From Homarus americanus (Eukaryota > Arthropoda > Malacostraca > Decapoda > Nephropidae), in the NCBI RefSeq assembly GCF_018991925.1, contig NW_024737042.1, positions 15,183,212-15,247,211 of the forward strand: a DNA stretch of 64,000 nucleotides, given 5' to 3'. The notes below the pieces were generated by a model. It was not told the DNA's origin, searched no databases, and worked only from the letters and a program-made list of their open reading frames with translations. The translations under genes and the position numbers were made by a program. This document shows, one piece after another, positions 35,346 to 45,185 of this stretch (within the stretch, counting starts at the first letter, position 1; every line of letters starts with the position of its first letter).

Positions 35346-36413
35346 AGGTATTGGGGATTACTGGCCACTTCGCCGTTAGGCTATTTCGGCCGAAGCTGTT
35401 TGATTGTAGACTCATTTTCTTTGGACTTCTTCCTTTTCTTGTTTCTTCTTTTACTTTTCAATTTCCATTCTTCTTCCTGGTCTTGTTCTGGAATATTCTC
35501 ATACACTTCTATAAACGGCGTTAATGATAGTGTTATAAAATCGGGTTTAATTTTGGCTTCTTTTTCCGTGGTCTTCTTGGGGTCTTGATTTTTATTTGTT
35601 GTGGTCTTGTTCTGGTCTTGATTGGTCTTTCCTTCATTTTTCACTACAAGGAGAGCCTCCTTGTAGCTCAGTCTTTCCTTACTTCGCAGCTTGGCCACCC
35701 TGCACTCTTCCCTCCACTTGGGACACTCCCGGTCAGAGGAGGAGTGAGGGCCACCACAAGCTACGCACTTCTTGGCGGCCGCCGAGCAGTTGGTGTCCTG
35801 GTGCCCGGGTGTCCCGCAGCTGGAACACACCTCCCGAGCACGACACTTCCGCGCCAGATGGCCGTACCTCTGGCATTTGTAGCATCTTGTAGGCCTTCGC
35901 TGATACGGTCTTACTGGGATCTTCTCCCATCCCAGCAAAACGGTGCTAGGTAGTTTCTTTGGGTAGCCAACCAGTGCAGCTGTACTGGTCAGCTTCCGAA
36001 CTATTGAGAGCTGGTCTCCGATCAGCTCGGCCAGTTCTTCTTTTTCTAAATGTTCAATTTCTGTGTGGGAGATGACTCCCAAAACCAAGTTGTCTTCTAT
36101 GCAGGCTTCAACTTGGATCTGGATCCCGTTGATTTCTCTTAGGTTTTCGAGTTGCTGGGCCTCTCTCCATTCCGCAAAGGTGACGATAAGGTCACCGCTG
36201 TCTCTGCGGACGACCCCTGTCACCCCCGTGATTCCTGAGGAGTCAAAAAACTTCCTCAGGACAAGGAGGTTCAGTTGCTTGCGCGAAGGGCGCTTGACTG
36301 GATACAGTCTAACGACCTTCGCCTGGTTGCAGGTGAACATTGTCTGGTTCACGTGGTACCTCGGGAGCAGAAAGAACCTACCTCGCCGAGGTTCAGTTCT
36401 CAAGTGGACCATC
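35346..36413 (-). mobile_element. Jockey-like LINE fragment (ORF1 and very start of ORF2)
   Basis: The fragment covers an intact ORF1 and perhaps the first dozen codons of ORF2 (SNPQYLSY-like, about 35350-35380), then ends without any 3' UTR, A-tail or RT. Direct repeats ATTGAGAT (minus strand) flank it. Keeping a 5' part while losing the 3' end is the reverse of normal LINE truncation. Confidence 0.55.
35381..36412 (-). CDS. Jockey-like ORF1 protein with three zinc knuckles (343 aa, open)
   Basis: A nucleic-acid-binding ORF1 of the type found in Jockey-group LINEs, expected to coat LINE RNA. Residues 45-150 form the RRM-like/pre-knuckle region (KFFDSSGITGVTGVVRR, DLIVTFAEWREAQQL). Then come three Cys/His knuckles: CYKCQRYGHLARKC (177-190), CSSCGTPGHQDTNC (196-209) and CVACGGPHSSSDREC (216-230). 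ECPKWREECRVAKLRSKE follows, as in the family. The tail is lysine-rich (SKRRNKKRKKSKEN). The first ATG lies at the LTR junction; the ATG at codon 25 (MFTCNQAKVVRLYP) is probably the native one. There are no stops or frameshifts. It sits just after the LTR TATA box, in the same direction. Confidence 0.75.
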   Translation of the reverse strand: MVHLRTEPRRGRFFLLPRYHVNQTMFTCNQAKVVRLYPVKRPSRKQLNLLVLRKFFDSSGITGVTGVVRRDSGDLIVTFAEWREAQQLENLREINGIQIQVEACIEDNLVLGVISHTEIEHLEKEELAELIGDQLSIVRKLTSTAALVGYPKKLPSTVLLGWEKIPVRPYQRRPTRCYKCQRYGHLARKCRAREVCSSCGTPGHQDTNCSAAAKKCVACGGPHSSSDRECPKWREECRVAKLRSKERLSYKEALLVVKNEGKTNQDQNKTTTNKNQDPKKTTEKEAKIKPDFITLSLTPFIEVYENIPEQDQEEEWKLKSKRRNKKRKKSKENESTIKQLRPK

Positions 36414-36427
36414 TCAATGGAAAGACA

Positions 36428-36439
36428 GAGCTTATATAC
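36428..36439 (-). promoter_or_regulatory. TATA box of the gypsy LTR
   Basis: Minus strand TGTATATAAGC, about 18 bases before the first ATG of the Jockey-like frame. It is positioned as the U3/R promoter of the LTR and could also drive the inserted frame. Confidence 0.5.
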
Positions 36440-36485
36440 ACAGCCGCCGGAAGTAAACCGTGGGAAGTCGCCGGTTTCTCGACCC

Positions 36486-36611
36486 GTTGCTAGGATACGG
36501 TAGCAGCTGGTGGCTGGTTGCCAGGATACTGTGGCATCTGGTGACGCCCCCCCCCCCCTGGGCCTCTCGTTTGGTTGCTAGGGAAGACGTAGCAGGTGGC
36601 TGGTTGCTAGG
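36486..36611. promoter_or_regulatory. Four GTTGCYAGG motifs in LTR U3
   Basis: GTTGCTAGG at 36486-36494, GTTGCCAGG at 36517-36525, GTTGCTAGG at 36574-36582 and GTTGCTAGG at 36603-36611, within an imperfect tandem duplication of about 88 bp that also repeats ATACTGTGGCAT. Such repeated U3 motifs often act as enhancers. The motif resembles one half of an RFX X-box, but that link is only a suggestion. Confidence 0.4.
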
Positions 36612-36664
36612 ATACTGTGGCATTGGAATGCGGCTACGCAGTTGTAGGGGAGACGTCCACTACA

Positions 36665-36692
36665 ATACTCCCCCTCCCCTCTCTCCCGGCGC
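36665..36692 (-). other. Polypurine tract of the gypsy element
   Basis: Minus strand GGGAGAGAGGGGAGGGGGAG directly upstream of the LTR start, the expected primer site for plus-strand DNA synthesis. Confidence 0.6.
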
Positions 36693-36790
36693 GGCGGGAG
36701 GCTGGATGTTGTCCGGGTTGTGTCCCACACATAACACATACCGGGCAGGTGTATGTACGACTCGGCCGCTACGTGTAACAACTCCGTCTA
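36690..36790 (-). pseudogene. Gypsy pol C-terminal tail in another frame
   Basis: After the pol stop, a different minus frame reads VVTRSGRVVHTPARYV, the basic motif often found at the very end of gypsy integrases, running to a stop beside the polypurine tract. This suggests a frameshift near 36850 shortened the main frame. Confidence 0.5.
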
Positions 36791-36848
36791 GTGACACAAA
36801 ACCTGTGGGAGAATTAGAAGGAGAAAGACGGTTTGGGATTAGAGGAGG

Positions 36849-39638
36849 TTATACAAGCAATGGTTGTTGTGCTCCTGCTGCTGCAGGGGCTGCGTCAGGA
36901 GGAGGGTCCATGGCAGGAGCAGGTTCTATGATAGATGCAGGTTCTATGTCAGGAGGAGGGTCCATGGCAGGAGCAGGTTCGATGACAGGAGGGAGGTCTA
37001 TGACAGGAGCAGGTTCTACAGCAGGAACAGGGTGTACATGAGGGTGAAAAGAGGGTGCCCAGAAATGTCGTGGGCGTGGTGTTGCTGCCGGTGGTAACTG
37101 CGGGTAGACTGGTGCAGGCGTAGTTTGTTGATGGTGCTGCTGGGCTGGGGGCCCGACGGGTAAGGTGGCCGGTTTGACTCGGTCTATGCTGACGGTGTCA
37201 TGTCTGCCATTCCGGATAATCGTCAGGAACTTTGCTGAACGGGTAACCACCTGGAAGGGTCCATCGTAGGGGCGTTGTAATAGGTTGCGGTGAGCATCAC
37301 GCCTGACGAAAACATACTCGGCTGTGAGTAGTGCAGGAGGGATGTGTTCAGGGCGCCGAGGAGGCTGGCGTGGAGCAGTAGCTCTGAATGCAGAAACTGC
37401 TTGTCGTAGCTTTTGGAGTAAGTCGTGACGAACGGCTGGAGTGGTTTGGTTGGGATCAGGAGGGAGTGAGAAATCCCCGGGTAGCCGAAGGGGCTCGCCT
37501 AGTGTAAGATCTGCTGGGCTACAGTCCATATCCTCCTTGTGTGACGCACGGATGCCGAGGATCACTAAGGGAAGTGCATCAGTAGAGCTGTAAGGGTCTT
37601 GCTGTGCCTTGAGTGCGTCCTTCAGCTGCCGGTGAAAACGCTCTACCATGCCGTTGGCTTGAGGGTGGTATGCTGTAGTGCGTTGCCTAGACGTGCCTAG
37701 GAACTGTAGGAGGTGCTGCCAGAGTTGTGACTCAAACTGTACTCCTCGGTCAGTGATTACGGTTTCGGGGGGGCCAAAACGGGAAACCCAACCGGACATG
37801 AAGGCGCGGACAGTAGTCTCTGCTGTAGCATTGGGCATGGGAATTGCTTCTGTCCACCTGGTGAAACGGTCGATGCAGGTGAAGATGTAGGTGCTACCGT
37901 AGGATGATGGAAGAGGTCCCACGATGTCGAGGTGTACTACTTGAAAACGTCCTTTGGGAATAGGGAAGGTTTGTAAGGGGGCCCGTATGTGACGATGTAT
38001 TTTGGAGGACTGGCAGGCCAGGCACTGGGCAGCCCATTTCTTAGTATCAGACTTGATGCCGGGCCAGACGACACGTTGCGTGAGGAGGCGCTGGGAGGCC
38101 CGCACACCCGGGTGGCTGAGACCATGGATGCGGTCGAAAACAGCGCGGCGGTGGACGTGAGGCACGAACGGTCTAGGCTGTCCACAGGATACGTCGCACC
38201 ACAATTTTATCTTTGTGCCAGGAACAGGGAGTTCTTGGAGTGTGAGGCCTGAGGGGGATGTCTTGTATGCTGCCAGGTCTTCGTCTTTCTCTTGAGCCGC
38301 GGCTAGCTGCCCATAATCAATGGGTGGAGATGAGGGAAGAATGTTGGATATACAACGAGAGAGGGCGTCGGCGATCTCGTTGTGGCTGCCTTTAATGTGT
38401 TGGACGTCGCTGGAGAACTCCGAGATGTAAGCCAAGTGGCGCAGGACACGAGGTGTATGTGACTGGGAAGCTGAAGCGAAGGCGTGGACGAGGGGCTTGT
38501 GATCAGTGAAGATGGTGAACTGACGGGCCTCGAGGAAGTGCTGGAAATGTTTGACAGCCAGGTATATGGCCAGGAGTTCTCGATCAAGGAAACTGTACTT
38601 GAGGTGTGGTGGTTGAAGCCGTTGTGAGAAGAAAGCAACGGGCATGAGAATTCCGTTGATCTCCTGCTGTAAGACGGCGCCCACTGCAGTAGAAGAAGCG
38701 TCTGTTGTGAGAGTGGTCTGGGCGTTAGGTGCGGGGTGGGCCAGGAGGGTGAGGCGTGTAATGTGCTGTTTGATAGTGGTGAATGCCGTAGTAGCCTCTT
38801 GAGTCCACACGAGAGACTTGTGAGACTGCTTTGGGCGTCCCTTGAGAAGGTCGTGTAGGGGGGCTAGGACGGTGGCAGCTTTGTCAATGAAGCGGTGGTA
38901 GTAGTTGACTAAACCCAGGAATTCTCGGAGTTTCTTCGCCGTTTCAGGTTTGGGGAACTTCCTAATCGCAGTTATCTTCTGTGGTAGGGGTTGTATGCCA
39001 CTGGGCGAGACTCTGTGATCGAGGAAATCGATGGCCGAGGTTCCAAAGACGCACTTAGCAGGATGAACTTTCATGTTGTTGTTCTGCAGGCGTTGGAGAA
39101 GGAGTTGTGGGTGGTGGCGGTGCTCGGCAGGCGTCGAAGATGCGACGAGGATGTCGTCAATGTAGACGGTGACAAAATCGAGGTCGCGAAGCATATGGTC
39201 CATGTACCTCTGGAAAGTCTGTGCTGCATTGCGTAAGCCAAAACTCATGAAAGTGTACTCGAAGAGTCCAAACGGAGTGGTGATGGCTGTCTTCTGGGTA
39301 TCTGCCGGTGCTACTGGGATCTGGTGGAAGGCACGCTCTAAGTCGATCTTCGAGAAGATAGTCTTGCCATGAAGTTTGTGGTGAAAGTCCTGGACATGCG
39401 GAATAGGGTACCTGTCAGGTTTGGTGACGAGATTCAGGGCTCTGTAGTCGCCACACACCCTCCACTCGCCGGGTGTTTGCTTAGGAACCATGTGAAGAGG
39501 CGATGCCCAGGGACTCCTTGAAGGGCGAATGATGCCGTCTTGCAATAATTTGTTGAATTCTACTTTGGCTGTGTTCAGTATCTCCCGCCTCGACTTCGCC
39601 ATTTGTAATGGTTGCCTTGCGTAATTTATAAAATCCAC
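36849..39638 (-). CDS. pol: Ty3/gypsy Pol: RT, RNase H, integrase (929 aa, open)
   Basis: [12 protein letters not shown] with Asp99 and YIDD at 159-162. RNase [14 protein letters not shown] with Asp313, RELLA with Glu354 and FTDHKP with Asp379. Integrase: zinc-binding [15 protein letters not shown]...CLACQ (505-544) and the catalytic triad Asp571 (VHLDIVG), Asp630 (ITDRGVQ) and Glu666 (ANGMVERF), 35 residues apart. All catalytic residues are present. The C-terminus is rich in Pro and carries a short tandem repeat ([12 protein letters not shown], about 890-920). The protein lacks the protease and upstream RT residues; its first 15 residues are probably flanking sequence, so the ATG is not a native start. 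There is no chromodomain. Confidence 0.9.
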   Translation of the reverse strand: MDFINYARQPLQMAKSRREILNTAKVEFNKLLQDGIIRPSRSPWASPLHMVPKQTPGEWRVCGDYRALNLVTKPDRYPIPHVQDFHHKLHGKTIFSKIDLERAFHQIPVAPADTQKTAITTPFGLFEYTFMSFGLRNAAQTFQRYMDHMLRDLDFVTVYIDDILVASSTPAEHRHHPQLLLQRLQNNNMKVHPAKCVFGTSAIDFLDHRVSPSGIQPLPQKITAIRKFPKPETAKKLREFLGLVNYYHRFIDKAATVLAPLHDLLKGRPKQSHKSLVWTQEATTAFTTIKQHITRLTLLAHPAPNAQTTLTTDASSTAVGAVLQQEINGILMPVAFFSQRLQPPHLKYSFLDRELLAIYLAVKHFQHFLEARQFTIFTDHKPLVHAFASASQSHTPRVLRHLAYISEFSSDVQHIKGSHNEIADALSRCISNILPSSPPIDYGQLAAAQEKDEDLAAYKTSPSGLTLQELPVPGTKIKLWCDVSCGQPRPFVPHVHRRAVFDRIHGLSHPGVRASQRLLTQRVVWPGIKSDTKKWAAQCLACQSSKIHRHIRAPLQTFPIPKGRFQVVHLDIVGPLPSSYGSTYIFTCIDRFTRWTEAIPMPNATAETTVRAFMSGWVSRFGPPETVITDRGVQFESQLWQHLLQFLGTSRQRTTAYHPQANGMVERFHRQLKDALKAQQDPYSSTDALPLVILGIRASHKEDMDCSPADLTLGEPLRLPGDFSLPPDPNQTTPAVRHDLLQKLRQAVSAFRATAPRQPPRRPEHIPPALLTAEYVFVRRDAHRNLLQRPYDGPFQVVTRSAKFLTIIRNGRHDTVSIDRVKPATLPVGPPAQQHHQQTTPAPVYPQLPPAATPRPRHFWAPSFHPHVHPVPAVEPAPVIDLPPVIEPAPAMDPPPDIEPASIIEPAPAMDPPPDAAPAAAGAQQPLLV

Positions 39639-39640
39639 CT

Positions 39641-40149
39641 CACGGCTAAACGTAAACCGAAAAATCCATATATGTATAGAAGTTTTATACTCAGAATCAC
39701 ATATTCTTTCACCTCTACAAATATCTGCTGTAATTAGTGGGACACACCTATTATAATTATATGACAGTTGTTATATGAGCTCCTTAGTTAACTTCACCAT
39801 AAAAATATGGTGTTTGATGTGCTATCCGTTTGGTGGTCATATTTGCTGCACGTTACCTTACTGGGGTTATGTTACACCCCCAGTCGCAACCTGGGAGTTT
39901 GGGTTGGGTAATGTAGTATTTTGAGCAGAAATGGAATTCAGAACGACTCAATGAACATGAAGAAAAACGTTTTTATATAACGAACCCTAACGTAATGTAA
40001 CCTATTACAGTTATATGTAATCTGGGACGAACATGTCATAGCTGAAAATTGTCAAAGAAATGTGTAAAGCAGTGGAAAACCATATATTTTGATTAATATT
40101 TGACGATTGACAAACGTCCTGGGAAAATGAACCAACAAGTCATAAGCTG
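39641..40149. other. Unique AT-rich DNA
   Basis: Nothing recognised. Confidence 0.5.
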
Positions 40150-40595
40150 AAAATGATCAAATCATCAGTTTATCCTTGGTCATTATCAAAACAATCCTCT
40201 CGACATTACAAAACTATTCTGAATCGTCTAAGAATTGGGCGCGATTGACCCATGGCCAACTCATGTCTTCCCCTAATGGAGCTCCACCTATATGCTCCAA
40301 CTGCAGAACAAAAATAACAGTCCAACATATTCTCATTGAATGCCCTATTTATAATCAGTATCTAACAATGTGCTTCACTAACCCTACAATGTAAGATATT
40401 TTAGCAGAGACCCCAAAATTTTTCCTGAGTTCAATTTTGACCTTTTTGAAATACTGTAATTTCCTCCAAACAATATAACACTAAATTATAGAAACACAAA
40501 TATATGTTAACTAATCCCTCTGGCCAGCCCGAGGAGAGACTCAAATGGGTGTCAGTGGTCTGGTTAAACTAAATCTTGATGATGATGATGATTAT
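40150..40595 (+). mobile_element. LINE 3' end (Jockey/I-like C-terminus)
   Basis: The frame at about 40190-40394 reads RHYKTILNRLRIG, then, one frame over, RLTHGQLM, PPICSNCRTKITVQHILIEC and P-YNQY. This is the C-terminal Cys/His block (C-x2-C...H-x4-C) shared by Jockey and I group LINEs. The 3' UTR ends in a GAT repeat at 40577-40592. It is strongly 5'-truncated. Confidence 0.65.
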
Positions 40596-40764
40596 CGGCG
40601 AATGTTTACTCTACAGTCGCAGGGGTGGTGGTGGAGGTTTGGGGGGGGTGGGGGGGTGGGGAGGATCCACTTGCAGTTCACTATGAATACATGAAATAGG
40701 AAGGGTTTCTTGGGCAGTTGATCCAAAAAGATTTACCAAAACGTTATGTCAGAGTAATAATACT

Positions 40765-41951
40765 TAACCTAGGTGTTACTAATACCATTAATTTACTCTA
40801 CTATATAAAAGCCTGCATCAGTTACCACAACATAATATTACTCTGCCATTTCAGATATGCCTGCAGGACGAGCAAATTCGTCGGCAGTGTTTGCTGAGCG
40901 AGGCCAAATCATCGGGATGTGGAGAGCCGGGGCAACTGTGCCGAACAATGCTGTCGAAGTTAATAGGAGCACCAAGACGATTAGGAGGTGGATCCGCCGG
41001 TTTGGAGGAAGAGGGCTCAGTGGAGACGAAACCTCGTAGCGGGAGGCCACGAGTAACGTCGGCAAGGATGGACGCCATGATCGCGGCAGCTGCAACGGCA
41101 TATCCAATGCGAACATCAGTGGAGCATACAAGAAATCTGGGCCTCAACTGCCATCACATGACGACGAGACGCGAAGCCGGGATCGACTGCCATATTCCAG
41201 CTCACAAAGGGTGGCTAACACCTACTCACAAGGAGTGTTGACTCGGCTTTGCATTGAAACACCTTCCACATAGAGAAGAATACTGGAGAACCATTATATT
41301 TACCGATGAAACAATGTTCAGGTCAGTGGGAGCCAATGCAAGGCAGTGCTGGTGGCCCCCCAACTCACGCTACCATGAGAAACACAGTCAACACCGCGCA
41401 GCGGGTGGTAGGGTGTCAGTGTCATTCTAGGGGTGGATGTGGGCACATGGGCCAGGTGAACTGGTCAAGATCAATGGCCGTTTCACTGGTGAGCAGTATG
41501 TAGACATCCTGGAGCAAGTGCTAATTCCTACAGTCCGGGCTATGGCAGTTCCAGCCCCCCACACTATCAGGCTGGTTCATGACAACAGGCCCAATCATAC
41601 CAGCAACATAGTGAAGGATCACCCTGAAATTGAGGTCATCGAATGGCCAACACTAGGATGCGATATTAATCCGATTGAACATATTTGGGCCATGCTGAAA
41701 CATGATTGGGATATTGGGGAGCAGCGAACCTGTGCAGCAATAGAGGCCAAAGCTTACGACTTGTGGGAGAGTATACATCGACAACCAGGGATGTGCCTGA
41801 AGCTGGTCGACTCCATCCCTAATCGCCTTGATGAAGTCCTGAATGCAATGGGTGGCTGGGCCAAATACTAAGATGTGTGTATTGGTGTATTGTTTGGATT
41901 TTAGTATTGTTTGTAAATACAATTAATATATATTAACTCACCTACAGTGTT
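40765..41951 (+). mobile_element. Tc1/mariner element, decayed
   Basis: A broken transposase (40855-41871) is flanked by weak inverted ends. The left end near 40765-40795 (TAGGTGTTACTAATACC) resembles the reverse complement of the right end near 41918-41951 (TAGGTGAGTTAATATAT). The ends are diverged, so the exact limits are uncertain. Confidence 0.55.
40855..41871 (+). pseudogene. Tc1-like transposase (at least three frameshifts)
   Basis: The N-terminal helix-turn-helix reads AERGQIIGMWRAG and STKTIRRWIRRFGG. The second DNA-binding region reads VETKPRSGRPRVTSARMD. The first catalytic Asp lies in IIFTDETMF (about 41297-41320), the second in LVHDNRPNHTS (41571-41603), and the Glu in INPIEHIW. 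Only 31 residues separate the second Asp and Glu, against 34 in standard Tc1, because the stretch after HTSNIVKD is short. The C-terminus is intact to the TAA (NAMGGWAKY). A different subfamily from the long-TIR element at 28.6 kb. Confidence 0.8.
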
Positions 41952-42825
41952 ATCTTAAATCCATGTCCTCAATGATGTCTTAAACTATATAGCATGAAAA
42001 TTCATAACAAAGTAACTTAACAGCCACAAATTATGTGTTGTGCGGTATACAATGATCTGTATGACACGTCGTGGAATGTGTTGTCTTATAACACAATATA
42101 ATTATATAGTTACAATTGCTACCATCATTGAAATGCTCATGATGTTCAGCACACAATATTAACGGTAACTGAGCACACTCTAAAATATATGAAGCTTGCA
42201 TATTGTGGTGGGATGTTTAAACACTGGAACTTGGAAGAATTGGAACAGTCACCTAGATTAAGTCTGAATACTATTTTACAATACTGATAACTTTTTCACT
42301 CCACTCTTTTTAACAAAGGTATATAATTATCTAATATTGCATATTATCACAAATATTTATTAAGCAAAGGATGGGTGGAATACTAATAAATATTACCATA
42401 ATCTCTTTGTCGGAATAACAACAAAATTGTGACGTGGTCGCTGAGTAAAACTAGCTGACCAAGGCCCTTCACCCTGATCCTTGCATATTTCATTTTTATC
42501 CTTTCTATTTTCCATTCCTTGAAGTATCATTGTGACCTGAGCGACAATAAGCACCCAGGGCACTGCACCTGTTCCATGAATTCGTAACCATAAAGAAACA
42601 ACTGTAAGACAAAACGTAATTAAAAAGGCAGCTTGAAATTATGGTGATATAAATAATAAATAAACCTGCCTCTCATACCAGCCCCCACCTCCTCTATCCC
42701 CCCCCCCCAACACACACACACTACAGTGGGCGACATCTGTTGGCCGACCATAGCATTTCCCCCAGCTGTTTCTAAACTTCAGACTCAAGGCTATTCGAAC
42801 ACTCACTGTGGCTGGGTAGTGGACA
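41952..42825. other. Unique AT-rich DNA
   Basis: Nothing recognised apart from a short C-run and CA run at 42698-42720. Confidence 0.5.
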
Positions 42826-43900
42826 CTACTTTTGTGCACGATAGTACACGAAATTCTCAACAGCTTCAGGTGCTCTCATTTTGGTGATACGGTTGATCAT
42901 TGACGTGAGATCCTTCGAAAAAGGATTTCCTTGTTCATTGAGGTACATTGTCAACTTATCGACCTCACTGTGAAATCGACCTTCCATATAGGCAGTGTCT
43001 GAATGGTGCTTGGCATGTGGCAACCTAGAAGCTTCTCCTGCTATTTCTTCAAACTGTTTCAACAATCTGGTGATGATGGTCAGCACACCAAGTATCGTTT
43101 CAGAGTATTGGGATCGCTGACAAGCTCTGTCAATCCTCCATTATTCTTCAAATCATCATTTACCTGTTCTTGTGCCTGGTCTCGGTACATAGAACTTAAT
43201 TGCCTCCCAATTTTATTGATCGAGAAAATTCCTTTTTAGAGAAGATGGAACAGCTCGGGGTTAGAATCATTTGATGTGTTTATTTTATAATCTATCAGCT
43301 GAATGGAGACCAATCTCGAGTTCATGGGGTGATCGAATTGAAAAATCCAGATAACCCGCTCAGCTAGGCTTTGCCGGAACAAGTCAAAATCATGCTCTCT
43401 GATGGATCGGACATAGACCAGAAATTTGAGCATGAAGTCTCGGCCTTGCTACTAGAATTTGAAGTTCGATGAGTTTTCTTCACGTTCCTCTAACTATTGC
43501 TGAAACTGTTTTCATCAACTTGAATAAAGATACAGCTGTAATTTGGTATATATAGCGAGTCTTCATAATGTGTGACGCCTCTAGAAAAATATGTTCAGAA
43601 CTTGTTATAATTCCGGATTCATTGAGAGCCTGTGACAATCCACTGTGGTTGAAATAGGCACCCAGATACTGTTCAATAACTTTCTCCAAGTGGAGACCTC
43701 CCAAGATTAAATAGAACTTATCCTCCCATAATCAATGGGGTTGTATCACTGTATTTTCTTGGCCAGAGCAGACAGTGGCTCATCAGATGATACAATCGCA
43801 TTACTGTGTTGATAAGGAACATGCCCAAACCTTACTTAGTTTATCAGTGTCCTCAACCCATGTTGACGGTTCAAGTGTACACTCCAGGTTTAAGGAATGG
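42826..43900 (-). pseudogene. Decayed gene of a widespread unnamed family
   Basis: Minus-strand fragments occur in order: DEPLSALAKKIQ-YNP and GGLHLEKVIEQYLG with ASHIMKTRYIYQITA (43800-43500); FLVYVRSIREHDFDLFRQSL and IFQFDHPMNSRLV (43433-43300); then INKIGRQLSSMYRDQAQEQ and NNGGLTELVSDPNTLKR (43225-43090); then QFEEIAGEA, EVDKLTMYLNEQGNPF (43080-42900). I recognise this order from proteins repeated in fish, cnidarian and arthropod genomes (GGLHIE..., SIRE.NF.L, FALDH..., QAHEQNN, GG..GLTE..., GNPF). I do not know its function or element class. Several frameshifts and stops break it. Confidence 0.55.
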
Positions 43901-44364
43901 ATTTTCAATTTGTACTTTGTTCAAATTAATGGTCAATTCCTCTGACTGACGATCCATAAACTGCAAAGCAAGATTTACTCTTATTCATAAATGGGCATGC
44001 AGTACATTTTTGCATTTTTTACTTTATTTTCGTCGGCCTCAGCCGTAGACGCAAGTGGGTGTGGTCGCGTTTTTTGTGATTTAAGGAACTAAATTTGGTC
44101 AAAGTTCAAAACTAACTTGCTCTACCCCGACTAACTCGACAATTTCCTTTCGATTGAGCTGAGAACGGATTCTCTAGCTCCCGAGATAGGGATTTTGGCT
44201 AATTATGACCAATATACTCCAGTTAGGTCCAAATAACGGCATTTGCCAACTGGGTTCCAGCCATAAATCGTCTTAGAATCACTTCATCTAACACCATGAA
44301 AAGTTCCGTTTTTCTACTCGAAAGTGAGGTATTTTCACCCTAAAAACTCCTACTAAAAAAAATT
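43901..44364. other. Unique DNA
   Basis: No gene or known element was recognised here. Confidence 0.5.
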
Positions 44365-45185
44365 ATAATAGATTTGTCAGACATGAACGCCCACGTGTGA
44401 AGCCATGCTGAGAATTATAGATCAATTTGTGTTTCTCGAAGTAATATCGGATTGAGTTGGAAATTACTGCTTCCAGGAATTTGCCTACAATTCATGTTAA
44501 ACTAATTTGATGGTAGCTAGAGGATAGTGATCTATCTTCCTTCTTGAAAATCGGTATCATATTCGCTATCCTCCAGGATTCTGGTTGTACACCCATTTTT
44601 AATGACATGTTAAGCAAGTTTGCATACTAAGTTCTTCCTTGCATTCCTTTAACACACTAGCAAATATCTCGTCGGGCCCTGGCGACTTATTAGGCTTTAG
44701 TTTATCTATTTGTTTATTAACATCGTATCTCGCTTAATCTATTTTATTCACTATCTCTGTAGATAGTCGGTGCCTTGGGTAACATGTTTCGATTTTCGGT
44801 AAAAAGACGGTTCCTACTCAACCGCAGTAATAAATAATTTCACGACTACCACATCATAATCCTATCCATCATCAACTGATTCGAAAACAGTCGAAAAGAA
44901 TTATAATAGATTTGTGAGACGTGAACGCCCACTGGTAAAGCCATGCTGGGAATCAATGATCAGCTTGTACTTCTCAAGGTAATTTCGAAATGTGTTTGAC
45001 ACTATCACTTTCGGTAAATTTCCTACAATTGATGTTAAACTGATTCGATGGTACTTAGAGGATAGTGATCTACCTCCGACTGGGGTAACAACACAAAAAG
45101 AGTACCCCAAGTCTCAGTACTTGCTATTCATTATATACACTAACGACATAGATATATGGAAATTTGCTGATCTACAAATACAGGT
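44365..45185. mobile_element. CR1 patchwork: two minus fragments and one plus fragment
   Basis: 44365-44820 and 44890-45080 (minus) both cover the same RT segment. Each includes the minus-strand reading of SQHGFTSGRS and the block with IPIFKKGDRSLSSNYRP-like sequence or its remains. 45095-45185 (plus) reads VPQ-SQYLLFIIYTNDID and KFAD, the later RT motif, in the opposite orientation. Overlapping duplicates plus an inversion imply repeated insertion or rearrangement. Confidence 0.65.

Larger units (their letters stand above)
35037..36664 (-). mobile_element. 3' LTR of a Ty3/gypsy element, split by a LINE fragment
   Basis: On the minus strand the LTR begins TGTAGTGGACG at 36664, right after a polypurine tract, and ends CGAAACCCTACA at 35037, giving inverted TGTAG/CTACA termini. 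It contains four GTTGCYAGG motifs and a TATATAAG box. A 1.07-kb Jockey-like fragment (about 35346-36413) lies between the TATA region and the rest. Without it the LTR would be about 560 bp. ATTGAGAT occurs at both junctions and is the likely target duplication. Confidence 0.65.
36665..39640 (-). mobile_element. Ty3/gypsy LTR retrotransposon, internal part, 5'-truncated
   Basis: Holds the pol frame and polypurine tract next to a 3' LTR. The gag, protease and 5' LTR are missing: similarity to gypsy pol stops near 39600, just before the RT fingers. Given one uninterrupted 929-codon frame, the copy looks young apart from its 5' loss and a C-terminal frame change. Confidence 0.85.
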
